Shown piece after piece: positions 24,626 through 34,646 of a stretch of DNA of 64,000 bases. This stretch comes from Hyaloraphidium curvatum (taxonomy: Eukaryota; Monoblepharomycota; Hyaloraphidiomycetes; Hyaloraphidiales; Hyaloraphidiaceae). Numbering within the stretch: the first letter of the stretch is position 1; every line of letters begins with the position of its first letter. Position numbers and translations under genes: made by a program. The stretch spans positions 310,001 through 374,000 of the forward strand of contig JAIVFI010000010.1 of assembly GCA_025558095.1 (NCBI GenBank). The letters are read 5' to 3'. The notes beneath the pieces are model-generated. The model was not told where the DNA came from. It did no database searches and saw nothing but the letters and a program-made list of their open reading frames with translations.

Positions 24626-26475
24626 TCATGTCAAACCAAACCACGATTTCGAAGACTCGAACACGAGGCGGGTAATCGCCGCACTAGGGAGCAGTTTAAG
24701 CCCGGAGGCTATGATGCCACGCTTTGCGAGGGTAAAGTTCGAGCTTTGTCCGGGCTGGCGGCCACACTCACGTAGAGGCCAAAGATCCCTTCTCTTGCCA
24801 ACGTCCGCTTGACGACGTCCAGCCCATTTCTGTAGGTGTATGGATGCGACGGCGTGCCTTGCGCCTGCAGTCGCGTGCGAACAAGCTGGATTGGGTATAC
24901 GAGGAAGCTGCCGGCGCCGGCACTGATGGAGCCCATTACTGGAGCAAACATGTGAGAATCACACCTATCTGCGATCATGGAGGCGCACTCATACCAAGAA
25001 CAGTCATGTTGGACGGAATAGCTTCAATCCTTCGCACATATTCCTTGCGGAGGAGTTCAAACAGGGCAAGGTTCACTCCACTGTACGGAACGATTCCGAG
25101 AAGTGCGACAGGAAGCCCTTTGTAGAATCCCCGGATTCCGAAGCGTTCGTACATGTCCTTCGCAGTCCGCCAAGCCAAGTGTGAGTTCATTTGCGGCTTC
25201 CCAGCAATGGCCGCCACGGGACCAGAGCTGGTGGGGCCCATCTTGGAAGCTTGCGCTGCAGATTCAGTCACGATGTCCGACATGACGCGCGTCTTGACGC
25301 TGGAAAGTGGGTAACCAGCTTCGAGTTCCCAGAAGGTAATGATGGTTAGCACCGTAACAGCAGAAGTCAAGGCCTCAGTTACCAGTCATCGCCGTAGCAC
25401 CAGCAAGCCCCCCGGCAAAGAAACGGCCGACATCCGAGATCTGCGACCGATTGCTTTTGCCTTCCAACGATGCGATCGCCGCCTTTGAGATCTCAAAGGC
25501 GGTGAACTGGAACGCGGAACCGGGTATCATTTTGAGAAGCTCCAGATTCAGGCCCCGGTAGAACGATCTAATGCCCCCTTCTCTCATGATGTCTCTGATA
25601 GCGACCCTCAACTGTTGAAAGAGGGGTTGGGGGGCGGCCACAGCGCCCTTGGCCCCTCGCGAACCCGGGATATGGAGCCGCGACGTCTCGTTCTGGAAGT
25701 AGACACGGATCCGATCCAAGGGGGCAGTAGCTGTCCGGGACACCGCGGCCGACAGGCCGCCGCAGAGCACGTATTGGACTGTCCGGCCGGTGGAGAGCTC
25801 GCTGGCCTCACTGGCCTGAGGCGGCACCACGTACCCCATTTCGTACTGGTCTCCGGCAGCGGCCTGACCAAAGACCGCCGAGTGGAACACCAAGAACTCC
25901 CGGGGCGTCAAACCACCGGAGCGCCGGGGGGGTATGAAGATGGCGAAGGATCGGAACTCGCTCCATTCGATTGTCCGCGAGTGATCGGTGTCCAGCTCGT
26001 CCATGAACCTCTTCAGCTGCTCCGGCGAGAGTTTGATGTGGGCTTCCTCGAGCCACGCCGCCATCTCCTGCGGCGTGAGGTGCTCGTCCGAATCGGCGTC
26101 GATCTTGCTGAAGAGCGCCTTCAGTGTTCGTTCCCTGGCCCGGACAAAGGCCGTGAACTCCTCCAGGGAAAGAGAAGGGGCCTCGTCGCCCTTTCCTCGT
26201 GACGCAGAGGCGCCCGTCACGAGATCCTTGGCCAGGGCGAGCAGCCGCTCCCTGTCCGGGGTCTTTCGGTCCCCGGTCGAGTTCTGGGCCAGCGACTCCA
26301 GCTTCTGGGCGATTTCCTCGACATCGACGCGTCCATCGTGGTTCTTGTCCAGCTTATCGAACAGCTTCTTTATCCGTGCGCGGTCTTTTGCCTCCCTGGC
26401 CGCTTCGGGGTCCGCCGGCTCCTGAACGGGCTCGCCCGGCGGCGGCTCCTTGCCGCGTACCGTTGTGAACAGCAT
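24626..26475 (-). CDS. SAL1: Calcium-dependent mitochondrial ATP-Mg/Pi carrier (Sal1/SCaMC)
   Basis: Inner-membrane solute carrier with a regulatory calcium-binding N-terminus. Exons: 26475-25383, 25318-24995, 24938-24772 and 24721-24626 (559 residues). The ATG at 26475 is the first in frame; the open frame above it lacks an ATG. The N-terminal half holds EF-hands, clearly DKNHDGRVDVEE, then weaker DADSDEHLTPQE and DTDHSRTIEWSE. The C-terminal half holds three carrier repeats with signatures PLDRIRV, YPLSSVKTR and YPIQLVRTR. The final exon (RGIIASGLKLLPSAAI onward) was found by aligning to the usual RGxxPNLLKVxPAxxI ending of the family. In yeast, Sal1 imports ATP-Mg in exchange for phosphate in response to calcium. 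It converges on SPE3. Confidence 0.93.
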
Positions 26476-26686
26476 CGCACTGGAGCTCCAGAAACCAGAG
26501 TCCGAGCTGCCTTCTGAAGTCCAGAATCTTTGATATGACCACGGGTACGAGGGTGATGTGGCCGACACGCGCGGTCGCGGACCCTCTCCCCGGGCCCGAG
26601 TCGATCTCTCCGCTCTGGGGGAGGCGACACCGAGACAAGTGCGTAGTAGAACTCTAATATCAGATCTCCCAAGATGCAACACACGA

Positions 26687-27936
26687 TCATTTGAAAATCA
26701 GGTCTTCGTCGTCCTGGTCGAGGATGCTCGGCTGCCCTTGGCCGCCGCCCGACATCATCTTCTGTTGGAGAGCCTCTGCGGAGAGAACGTCAGCACCGGG
26801 GAGGGCGAGGCGACGCGAAGCGCCAACGAACCTTGCTTGGCCTCAAGCTCGCTCTTCGCGGTCGCGTCCTTGTTGTCCTTCTTCTTCTTCTGCACCTTCT
26901 TGAGCCGGTAGAACTCCTCGCGCTCGAGCTCGTCGAGCTCCGAAATGATGTAGCTGCGAAGCCACACGGGTGAGCATCTCCGCAGCCAAAATCATCGCGC
27001 GTCAAACGCACGAAATGGTGTTCTCGATCCGCGGGATGATGACGTGCTCGATGGCGTTGACACGCCGGTTCGTCACCTTGATGACCTCGTCCAGAATCAC
27101 GAAGGCGGTTTGCAGGGATGCCAGCTCCACGAGAATCTCCACGGCCTTGTGGTAGGTTTCCCGGCAGCGCGTGATCTGCTGCCCACCCTTGCCGAGACCA
27201 GTGAGCTCGTGCGCTGCGCGGGCCGAGGGGTCAGCGTGCTCCGCGAAAAAGGCCGAAGGGGAGCAACGAACCGTTGGCGCCGTCGACGTACGACTCGAAG
27301 ACCGGAAGCATGACACCCGACACGTTCTCGCTCTTGGCGCGCACCTTGAGCTGCGCGGCCTTGACGTTCTCGCGAATGACGTAGCTGGGGCAACACCATG
27401 AGACACTTGAATACGCGACAGGCAGCCAAGCAGCCCACCTGATGTCTCCGGCGATATAGATAACCTCGGCGAGCGAGAAGTAGGCAGCCTGCATGACCTT
27501 GCCCATCTTGAGCTTGGCCTGGAGACCCGGCATCAGAAGGCCAATCTTGATACCCTTCCCCGATCGCGCAACGGCCCTCCGCATGTCCCCGGAGCGTAGG
27601 GAGGCCAGCAGCCAGTGGGCCCTTATCGGTGGCACCGTGCCACGGGCTCCCCCGCCGCATCCCACATCGCACCGCTGCCGTCCGGTCCGCATCGGACCTT
27701 CTCTGGAAGCCCCGAAGCCCAGTAGCAGCCCGATTCTGCGCCCTCGGCCTGCACGCCCACGGCCCGCTACCCACGTCGTTAATCTTCTTCAGGATCTCCC
27801 TGAAGCGCCGCGTCAGGGCCTCCGCCTTGCGCTTCAGCAGCGAGTGGCCCTGCTGCGCGCCCTTGAGCTTCTGCTTCATGGTCGTGAGCGCCATGCGCGT
27901 GGGGAAGATGTTCAAACGCGCGCCGGTGCCCGACAT
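26687..27936 (-). CDS. VMA8: V-type proton ATPase subunit D
   Basis: Central rotor stalk subunit of the V1 sector on vacuolar and endosomal membranes. Six exons: 27936-27775, 27518-27439, 27384-27272, 27213-27012, 26953-26832 and 26775-26687 (255 residues). Intron 1 is 256 bp; the others are 54-58 bp. Sequence hallmarks in order: FPTRMALTTMKQKLKGAQQG, LKRKAEALTRRFREILKKI, MQAAYFSLAEVIYIAGDI, ENVSGVMLPVFE, ELASLQTAFVILDEVIKVTN, RRVNAIEHVIIPRIENTI and ELDELEREEFYRLKKVQ. The acidic C-terminus DQDDEDLIFK is typical. All junctions keep frame, and length matches the family. Confidence 0.97.
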
Positions 27937-28211
27937 GGCGGCGGCGTGCGGGTGCGGAAGGGGCGGGAGGGGGCGGGTGTGCGGGGCGCGAGACGCGCGG
28001 GCAGAGAGAAGCGGCGGCCGGGCGCGATGCGGCGGCCGGTTCCCGTGCGCGGGGGATGCGGGGAAGGCGAGTCCGAAGTAGCGCCACCGCGGGGGCCGAG
28101 GCGTCACGCGCGAAGACAATCGGCCCGAACCGTGCGGCGAAACGCCCGATCGCGTCCAGCGAACAACGCGAAGGTTCTCCAAACCACGTCGTTGGCGCCA
28201 CTCCGGCCATC
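27937..28211. promoter_or_regulatory. Shared promoter region of VMA8 and the BABAM1-like gene
   Basis: 275 bp between two divergent start codons. It is GC-rich and no specific element was recognised. Confidence 0.4.
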
Positions 28212-29160
28212 ATGACGGGGACGGCGCGGCGGGACGCGTTCCGCGAGCTCCCTGAGCAAGTTCTCTTTCTCCTGGACACCAGCAACGAGCTTCTCCTACC
28301 GATGTCTCCGGAGGGCCTGACGCGCCTGGAGATCTTCAAGGGCCTATTGAAGCGTTTCCTGCACATCAAGCACATGCTGAACTCGCGGCACCGCTTCTCG
28401 CTCTCGTACATCACCGAGACGCCGTCGTACATCCTGGACTTTTCGACCAACCAGGAGGAATTCGCTTTCATGCTGGACCAGGTCCTGCAGCAGGGCTCGC
28501 TGCGGCCATGCGGCAGCTTTCGGCTGTCGAGCATCGCCGAGGTGGTCCTCGCACACGTGCCGGACCTGGCGCCGGGCGGCCCGGCGCCGACCCACGTCAC
28601 GAGGGTCATCCTCGTCGTCGCCCGGACGAGCTGCGAAATGGCGGACCTGACGGCCGAAGAGGCCAAGGTCCTGGCCGGCCTCTTTTCTACGGGACGCTTC
28701 TTCGTGGACATCCTCCTCATGCACGATTCGAAAGTCCTGCCGACTCAGGGCAACGTTCTCGGGACCCAGGCCCTGTACGACAAGCTGAATGCCGCGCTGG
28801 ACCCAATGGAAGTCGGCTACTCTTTTGGTAGGCGCTTTATGTTGCCGGTTGCAGCTCGAGCTGAGGCGATGGGCCTTTGCAGAGGTCGGCCGGGTCACCA
28901 AGCGCCTCGCGGACGGCATGGCCAAGCTCCTCGCCCATCCCTGCCAGCGGGTGCTCCCGCAGGACAACCTGACGCCGTTGCTCAACAAGCCGGCTCCCGC
29001 GCCCGCGCCCGCACCGGCGCAGCCGCCGTCCAACACCCCGGGCAGCTCGGCGGCCCCTTCGGCCGCACCGACCCCCAGCCCCCGGACTTCCCCGCAGCCG
29101 GCGCAGCAGCGGCCGCAGAGCACCTCCCCTCTGCCGCCTCTGCCTCCGCCGCAGTCATGA
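28212..29160 (+). CDS. BABAM1/MERIT40-like BRISC-complex component
   Basis: Exons 28212-28827 and 28883-29160 (297 residues); 55-bp intron, GTAGGC...TTGCAG. The protein matches the layout of MERIT40: ELPEQVLFLLDTSNEL (a degenerate von Willebrand A-like strand), LLKRFLHIKHMLNSRHRFSL, THVTRVILVVARTSCEM, FFVDILLMHDS and the C-terminal MAKLLAHPCQR. In animals and plants MERIT40 holds together BRISC and BRCA1-A, which remove Lys63-linked ubiquitin. The last 75 or so residues are Pro/Ala/Ser-rich. I first considered TFIIH subunit Tfb4, but its motifs are absent. The 13.5-kb repeat begins inside exon 2 at 28908, so the 3' end of this gene recurs at 42428 and 55940. Confidence 0.75.
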
Positions 29161-31513
29161 AGCAAATCACTTCCATACCATGTATTTTTGATTCCAAGAA
29201 CGAGAGCACCTACTTGCCGGCCCGCCGGCGGGGCGCGCCACGCCACGCGCCCCCGGTATCGTCCCCTCCCACCATCCTCTTTCTCACGGCGCCGGCGAGA
29301 ACGCCTGCCCCAGATACGCCGAATAGTCCGATCCCCCCGAGACCTGCGGCATCCCGCCCGCCAGCCTCTGCGCCACCGCGGGCTTGATCCCCGCCCGCAC
29401 GAGGTCGTCCGCGGTGATGAAGTTGCGCTCGCCCGCGACGGCCTTGAACGCCCCCAGGAGCTGCTCCGGGGTGGTCTGGTCCTCCTCGATCGAGCGTACG
29501 AAACCGATGTAGGGCTTGAACGTGACCTCCTCCGTCCCCTTGGAGGCGTCGTGGAACACCTTCTCGAACTCCTCGTCCTGCGATTTCGTGTCAGCATTCA
29601 ATGTGCGGACCGCCGGCCGCCGCAAACGCACCGAGTAGACGATCCCCATGGCCTGCAGCGCGGCCTTGAACTCGAGCCTGTTGAGCGAGTTGCTGTTGTC
29701 CCTGTCGAGCTGCCTGAAGGCGTTCGAGTACTCCTCCAGCTTCCCGGGCGCGATGTCGGTCCGCGTCCGCGCCACCATCTGGTTCTGGATGAAGGACGCC
29801 TTCTTGCCGGCGCCGATGCCGAGCTGCTCCAGGTCGAAGGCGAGGTCGTCGGGCGAGTAGATTGTGTAGACGTTGTCGGCGATGCTGCCGGCCTCGCGCG
29901 TCTCGTTGTAGAGCGCCTCGACGTTCTACGGGCCGGCGAGGGATGGTCAGTGTCGGCTCGGCCTTGGCAGGACTGGGACCAACCTTTAGCGGCCCGTTCA
30001 GGGAGCCCAGCTTGGCCTGCAGCCCCTTGACGGCCTCGAGCTGCTTCTCCAGGCTCATCTTGGGGTCCAGCGACGCCAGGTCGCGCGACAGCCCCTCGAT
30101 GTCCCGCGCGAGCGCGTTTGCCGCGTCGGCGTACTTCTTCCTCAGCCTGTCCCTGGCCTCGGCGATGTAGGCCGTGATCCCGGACTTGCGCTTGCTCTCG
30201 GCGGCCAGGAGGTCCTGCCAGGAGCTGTCGATGTCGGCGGGGGTGCACCCCGCGGGCGGGGCGTAGGCGGCGAGATTGTAGGTCTTGAGCTTGGTAGCGA
30301 TGTTGCCCAGGAGCGTGTCCAGGTCCCGCTTCTCGACGACCCACGAGCGCTTCTGGCCCAGCTTGTGGTTCGTCTCGAACTCGTTGAGCTGGGCCATGGC
30401 GTCCGAGTAGGAGGAGAAGGACGAGGAGCTCCAGGCCGAGACCTGGTCCGCGATCGCCTTCATCAGCGCTGCAAAGACAAAGCGTGAGTCTCGGTCGATG
30501 AAATGCCCGCACAGCCGACCGCCCACCCCTCGCCCGCTCCTCAAAGTCGTTCTGCATCATCCACGCCTGCTCCATGACCTCGGCAAACTTGCCCACCCGC
30601 CTCTGCGCCGTCTCGAGCTTGTCGCTCCCCGCAAAGGCGTGGAAGTACTGCGCCACGTAGGTCATGACCGAGCGCTCGTCGGGCTTGACGACCTCGGTCA
30701 GGTCCTCGGGGGCAAACAGCTTGGGGATCCCCAGGTCGCGCTCGGCCACCTCCATGGCCAGCGCCGCGTTCTCGGTCTTCTTCTTGGTGTCGAGCGCGTA
30801 GAAATCCAGCAGCTCGGGGCGGTGCCGGTGGATCAGCGCGCACAGGGCCAGGCCGTCGTTCCAGGAGAAGGTGAAGTCCTTGACGTCCACCGTCGGCTTG
30901 TAGGGGGCCGTCTTGCGCTGGCACCACAGCAGCAGGCCCTCCTTGGCCGTCAGGCCCTCCTCGGAGATGTCGGCGATGGAGAAGCGCAGGATGAGAGACC
31001 AGATCAGGCCCAGGATCAGCTTCGAGTTCTGGTCCACGATGTCCTCGGCGCCGACTGCGGCGGGGGGTAAGCGGGACGTGCCGGCCGGCCGGGCGGCGGC
31101 ACCCACTGTTGGTCAGCTGGATGTTCCGGGACTTGATGAACTGGAGGACCTTGTTGCAGTTCTCCACCTTCTGGATCCGCAGCTTGGGGTTCTTGTTGTA
31201 CCGCCCCAGGCTCTCCTCGCCAATGACCTCGAGCAGCTGGATCAGCGGCTCGCCCGTGCTCACATCGGTGGTGATGTTGCCGATGGGAGGGAGCCGTTTG
31301 TCGGTGAGCTTGGAGTTGGCCCAGTTGGTGAAGGTCTTGATCTGGATCTCTTCCCTAAGCAGGGCAGGGAGAGGAGGAGCGACGCGTCGGAGTCTGTCCG
31401 GAGGTGCGCGGCGCGGGAAACCCACCACTTCTTGTCCAGACTGTGGGCCGTATCGACGACTGCAGCTTTTCCGGGGTCAGCCAGACCAATATGCGGCTCA
31501 GGAGCGTGTAAGG

Positions 31514-31521
31514 ATCCCACC
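31514..31521. repeat. hAT target-site duplication, left copy
   Basis: The 8-bp sequence ATCCCACC directly precedes the left inverted repeat and recurs at 34387-34394 directly after the right one. Eight bases is the hallmark length for hAT insertions. Confidence 0.93.
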
Positions 31522-34386
31522 TAGGGTGCCTGGCAAGCTCAAAAAATACCGTGCCCACGGGCATGCCCATCACCTGATCCGGTGCCCATGGGCACCATAT
31601 GGGCATGCCCATCATGTACTTGTAGAAGAGAGTCTATTAGGAACGTGCACGATGCTGCGCTAAGAGTGCTTCCAAGCTTATCTGTGCCTCCCCCTCCTCA
31701 ACAAAAGCCCGCAGCGGTTGAGCAGCAGCCAATTGGGCTTCCTCAGCAGTGCGCAGTTGATTAATGTCGAGGAAACTCTCCAAGACATAGGGCCCTGTCG
31801 CGGCGCGGAAGACGGAAGTTGTCCCAAATCCCACCTCGAACTCCTCCTCCTCCGCATCAATGCGAGGCCAAAGTGCGTGGAAAACATCTCGGTGCTGCTC
31901 GTTTTCCGGGTCCAGGGCCCGGATAGGAGCTCCCGAGCCCAAGGTCAAGGAATCCAGGACGTCGGCAAGGTTGTCATCGGTTCCGTGGGTTCTCCAGGGC
32001 TTTTCCTCCGCAGATTGCACCCTTGGCTTTAAGGTCTTCATCTCCTGCTTCAATGCGCTCTTGACCAGCCCTATTTCCTTCAACGTTGCGGAATTCATTC
32101 GATTCCGCGAGTCTGTCTTTGCAAGGCCCAAACTGGAAAACACGCGCTCGGTCGCGGCACTGTGCGGCGCAATGCTAAGCACCATGAGCGCAAACTCGCG
32201 CACAAAGACGAGTTCCGTAGTGCCCAAGCCCCAGGTCTCCCAGAACTCCCTTGCCGTCCGAACCTGGCCGTCGATCCCGCTGAACATGTTGCGCCCGAAG
32301 AAATAGTCATCCAGCTGGGCAAGGACCGACAAGCTGGCCTCCTGTCGGAACTTCCAAGCAAGCAGCAGCTTGCCAATCTCCCATTCGAGCCACCGCTTCT
32401 TGTCCCTGCCGTCGACCTGGCACCCAGTCACAGAAAACTTCCGGTGAACAGGGGAAAGGTGGAGAGCAACAAGGTAGATCGCATGATCAAACTCCTTGAC
32501 TCTGGCATTTAACGACAACTTAGCCAGAGCGAATGTTTCCCTGGCACCCTCCACAACGGGACTAACACCACGCCAGGTCCGAGCAACCATCGAATACTCG
32601 ATCAGTACGTCTGCCAGGGTCGCGTCCGAATGCTCAAGGCGGCCTAGGGCATCCACAATCGGCCTCACGATCTGGATCAGCTCGGCATTGTGGGCAAAGT
32701 GATACGGGTCCTTCACCACATCCAGCACCCGATCTGGAACGTCTGTCGGCCGTACACCGGGTTCCAGGCCATCGTGCGCGTGTTGCGGGCTGAGGAGAAG
32801 ACGGAACCACGGCTGATGTGCGTCAATGCCCAAGCAGACCGTAATGAGAGAGTACCAGCGCGAGTCGGTATGCGTCGCGAGGGAGTGTGCAACATCGTGC
32901 TTGCCGGCCCAAATCTGGGCCAAGCGGCGCCACATAGGCGCCTTGTGAATCCAATTGACGAGAGTGAGGTTCTTTTTGATCACGGAGGTGGCCCAGTCGT
33001 GCTTCACAATGTCCTTGACGAGCAGGTTGAGGTTGTGGAGAACACACCGAATGCCGATGATGTGGGGGTGCTCCGTGCTCACCAGCCGACGAAGCTTCTT
33101 CATGACGGAAGGACTGTCCGTGCAGAACGCGTTCACGGGGCCCGGGGCCGCGAGATTGAGGCCAATTGAGCGGCACGACATGTTCACCTTCTCGTGCAAA
33201 AGCTCCGCTTTGTGGCGATCCTGAGTGACATCCCAGAGGTCCAACAAACGCTCCATGCCCGGTGTAACGGCTACCATCGCGTAGATTGAGGCCCCAGACG
33301 AATCTTCCCATCCGTCAAGCTGCAGAGTCCACGACTTTGCGGTCCCACAAAGCACGACCAACTTCTGGGCTTCGTCCCTAGTGATCTGGGTCAGGATACC
33401 ACCAATAGAGTGGCGTGTCAGGGGCCGGTACGCCGGGCTCAGGATCCCCAGAGCTTGCAGCAAATATGGATTCGACGCGAATCGAAACGGGACGTTGCCG
33501 GTCACAAAAGCTTTGGTGATCGCGAAATCCACCGCACTTGCAGTGGCAGCAGACAGAGGGGGATGGAAATGAGCCAGGAGAGTTCCAGCGCCAGATGCGG
33601 AGCCCGCCGCAGAACACGCCGAGGGCGGCGTCGACGACGCGTCAGAAAACGCGTTCCTCTTCCTGCGTTTGCTCTGCGGCGCTGCAGCAGACTTTTTCTT
33701 CTGCTCCTCGTCGTACTGATTGAGGCGCCGAAGGTACGCGACGCGTTCTTCCCCCACGGACTTGCACTTGGAAACGATGTGCTGCTCCAACCGTTCTGGC
33801 CGGCCATCCATTTCCTCCGAGCAGAAAGTGCACTTGGCCGTGACGCGTTTGCCCCTGTTCACCCCGTCCTTCCTTTTGACGAGGAAGCCCGCCCATCGCG
33901 GGTCGAGATCCGGTGCCGGGCGCACCCAATCGCCCCGCTCCACGGAAGGTCGCAAGGAGGCAGAGCCGCGCTCGGATCCGCTCTCCTCCTCGTCGCTGCG
34001 TCCTTCATTGACTGCGCTGATGCTGTCATTGGGCGCGAGTTCGTCCTCCATGTTCAGGACTTCGCAAAGCCGGTGAACTCGCGACGAACCCCCCACCCGC
34101 CGACCGCGACACCCTCGCAGAAAAGGAACGGAGACCGCTCTACGGATGAATGATTTCATTGAATCACTATATCAATTCATCCACGTTTGCTTGGCGTGAG
34201 CGATAGATTCCGCGTCCTGGCCCTGGCTCCTGACCCCTTAGGCCGGCTCCCCTGCCCGCTCGACGGGCTCGCTGTTGGGCACCCGGTGGGCAGCGCATCC
34301 GCAATTGGTGCCCATGGGCATGCCATGGGCATGCCCATGGCATGCCCACTTTGGGCATGCCCAACTTTTTGGTGCCAGGCACCCTA
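31522..34386 (-). mobile_element. Complete hAT DNA transposon, copy 1 (2,865 bp)
   Basis: Terminal inverted repeats TAGGGTGCCTGGCA (31522-31535) and its exact complement (34373-34386) bound an element flanked by the 8-bp duplication ATCCCACC. Inside is one intact transposase gene on the minus strand. Both ends carry clusters of the palindrome GGGCATGCCC and overlapping GTGCCCATGGGCA-like sites (31555-31615 and 34308-34368), as expected for subterminal transposase-binding sites. It lies in intron 1 of alpha-actinin in the same transcriptional sense. The third alpha-actinin copy has the corresponding empty site. Confidence 0.95.
31637..34159 (-). CDS. hAT-family transposase
   Basis: An 840-residue intact reading frame without introns, starting at the first ATG inside the right end. 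In order: an acidic N-terminal region (residues 30-70), a BED-type zinc finger around 85-150 (WAGFLVKRKD, then CTFC and HIVSKC), a Lys/Arg-rich nuclear-localisation-like stretch (SKRRKRN), the RNase H-like catalytic domain with LQLDGWEDSSG and FCTDSPSVMKKLRRL carrying candidate Asp residues, and a C-terminal hATC dimerisation domain with LMVLSIAPHSAATERVFSSLGL. No frameshift or stop is present, so the element may be autonomous. The identical gene recurs in the second unit. Confidence 0.94.
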   Translation of the reverse strand: MKSFIRRAVSVPFLRGCRGRRVGGSSRVHRLCEVLNMEDELAPNDSISAVNEGRSDEEESGSERGSASLRPSVERGDWVRPAPDLDPRWAGFLVKRKDGVNRGKRVTAKCTFCSEEMDGRPERLEQHIVSKCKSVGEERVAYLRRLNQYDEEQKKKSAAAPQSKRRKRNAFSDASSTPPSACSAAGSASGAGTLLAHFHPPLSAATASAVDFAITKAFVTGNVPFRFASNPYLLQALGILSPAYRPLTRHSIGGILTQITRDEAQKLVVLCGTAKSWTLQLDGWEDSSGASIYAMVAVTPGMERLLDLWDVTQDRHKAELLHEKVNMSCRSIGLNLAAPGPVNAFCTDSPSVMKKLRRLVSTEHPHIIGIRCVLHNLNLLVKDIVKHDWATSVIKKNLTLVNWIHKAPMWRRLAQIWAGKHDVAHSLATHTDSRWYSLITVCLGIDAHQPWFRLLLSPQHAHDGLEPGVRPTDVPDRVLDVVKDPYHFAHNAELIQIVRPIVDALGRLEHSDATLADVLIEYSMVARTWRGVSPVVEGARETFALAKLSLNARVKEFDHAIYLVALHLSPVHRKFSVTGCQVDGRDKKRWLEWEIGKLLLAWKFRQEASLSVLAQLDDYFFGRNMFSGIDGQVRTAREFWETWGLGTTELVFVREFALMVLSIAPHSAATERVFSSLGLAKTDSRNRMNSATLKEIGLVKSALKQEMKTLKPRVQSAEEKPWRTHGTDDNLADVLDSLTLGSGAPIRALDPENEQHRDVFHALWPRIDAEEEEFEVGFGTTSVFRAATGPYVLESFLDINQLRTAEEAQLAAAQPLRAFVEEGEAQISLEALLAQHRARS

Positions 34387-34394
34387 ATCCCACC
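34387..34394. repeat. hAT target-site duplication, right copy
   Basis: ATCCCACC, identical to 31514-31521. On the minus strand its bases GGTGGGAT hold the exon 1 end and 5' splice site of alpha-actinin, so the insertion duplicated the splice donor. Confidence 0.9.
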
Positions 34395-34646
34395 TTCTCG
34401 TGCTGGCGGCGCTGCCTCTTTGCCCGCTCGCCCCGTCCACGGGCGTCAGCCGCTGCGACGGGGAGCCAGACCCCTGGAAGTGAGGGGCACCGATGCGCCC
34501 GAGCGGTAGGACATCGTGGGTCCTTCTTTCGGGAATGAATGCGCGCGTGCGGCGGCGCGCGGAGTTTGGGTCGGGAAGGTCGGGGATGTCCGCACGCGAG
34601 TAATAACACGCGATGGGGGCGGTCCGAAGCGCCTTCGGGGGGCTAG

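Larger units (their letters stand above)
29284..34514 (-). pseudogene. AIN1: Alpha-actinin, copy 1: interrupted by hAT in intron 1 and a stop in exon 1
   Basis: An actin cross-linking protein of the cytokinetic ring. Exons equivalent to intact copy 3: 34514-34394, 31459-31426, 31354-31107, 31054-30527, 30468-29984, 29925-29632 and 29577-29284. The domains are those of a full alpha-actinin: two calponin-homology domains (FTNWANSKL, IGAEDIVDQNSKLILGLIW), spectrin-like helices, and a C-terminal EF-hand pair. Two lesions separate it from copy 3. One G is missing from a G-run in exon 1, giving a stop after 22 codons, and a 2-bp deletion lies further on. A 2,865-bp hAT element sits 7 bp into intron 1. 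The downstream exons keep an open frame. Spliced transcripts from this copy are not expected to give full protein; a miscalled homopolymer is the alternative for the first lesion. Confidence 0.8.

Noticed and set aside
26476-26682. Upstream extension of the carrier gene
   Set aside because: The frame is open but begins at a GTG and has no ATG; the ATG at 26475 gives a sound product.
28212-29160. First read as TFIIH subunit Tfb4 (p34)
   Set aside because: The Tfb4 zinc-finger cysteines and vWA motifs are missing, whereas the C-terminal AKLLAHPCQR and central motifs fit MERIT40.
28344-29597. Minus-strand frame of 417 codons opposite BABAM1 and the alpha-actinin 3' end
   Set aside because: It spans two genes in the wrong frame, and its translation is Arg/Gly/Ala-rich noise.
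31637-34159. Independent second hAT insertion at 45034-47898
   Set aside because: Flanks, target duplication and coordinates match at one constant offset, so it was copied with the unit.
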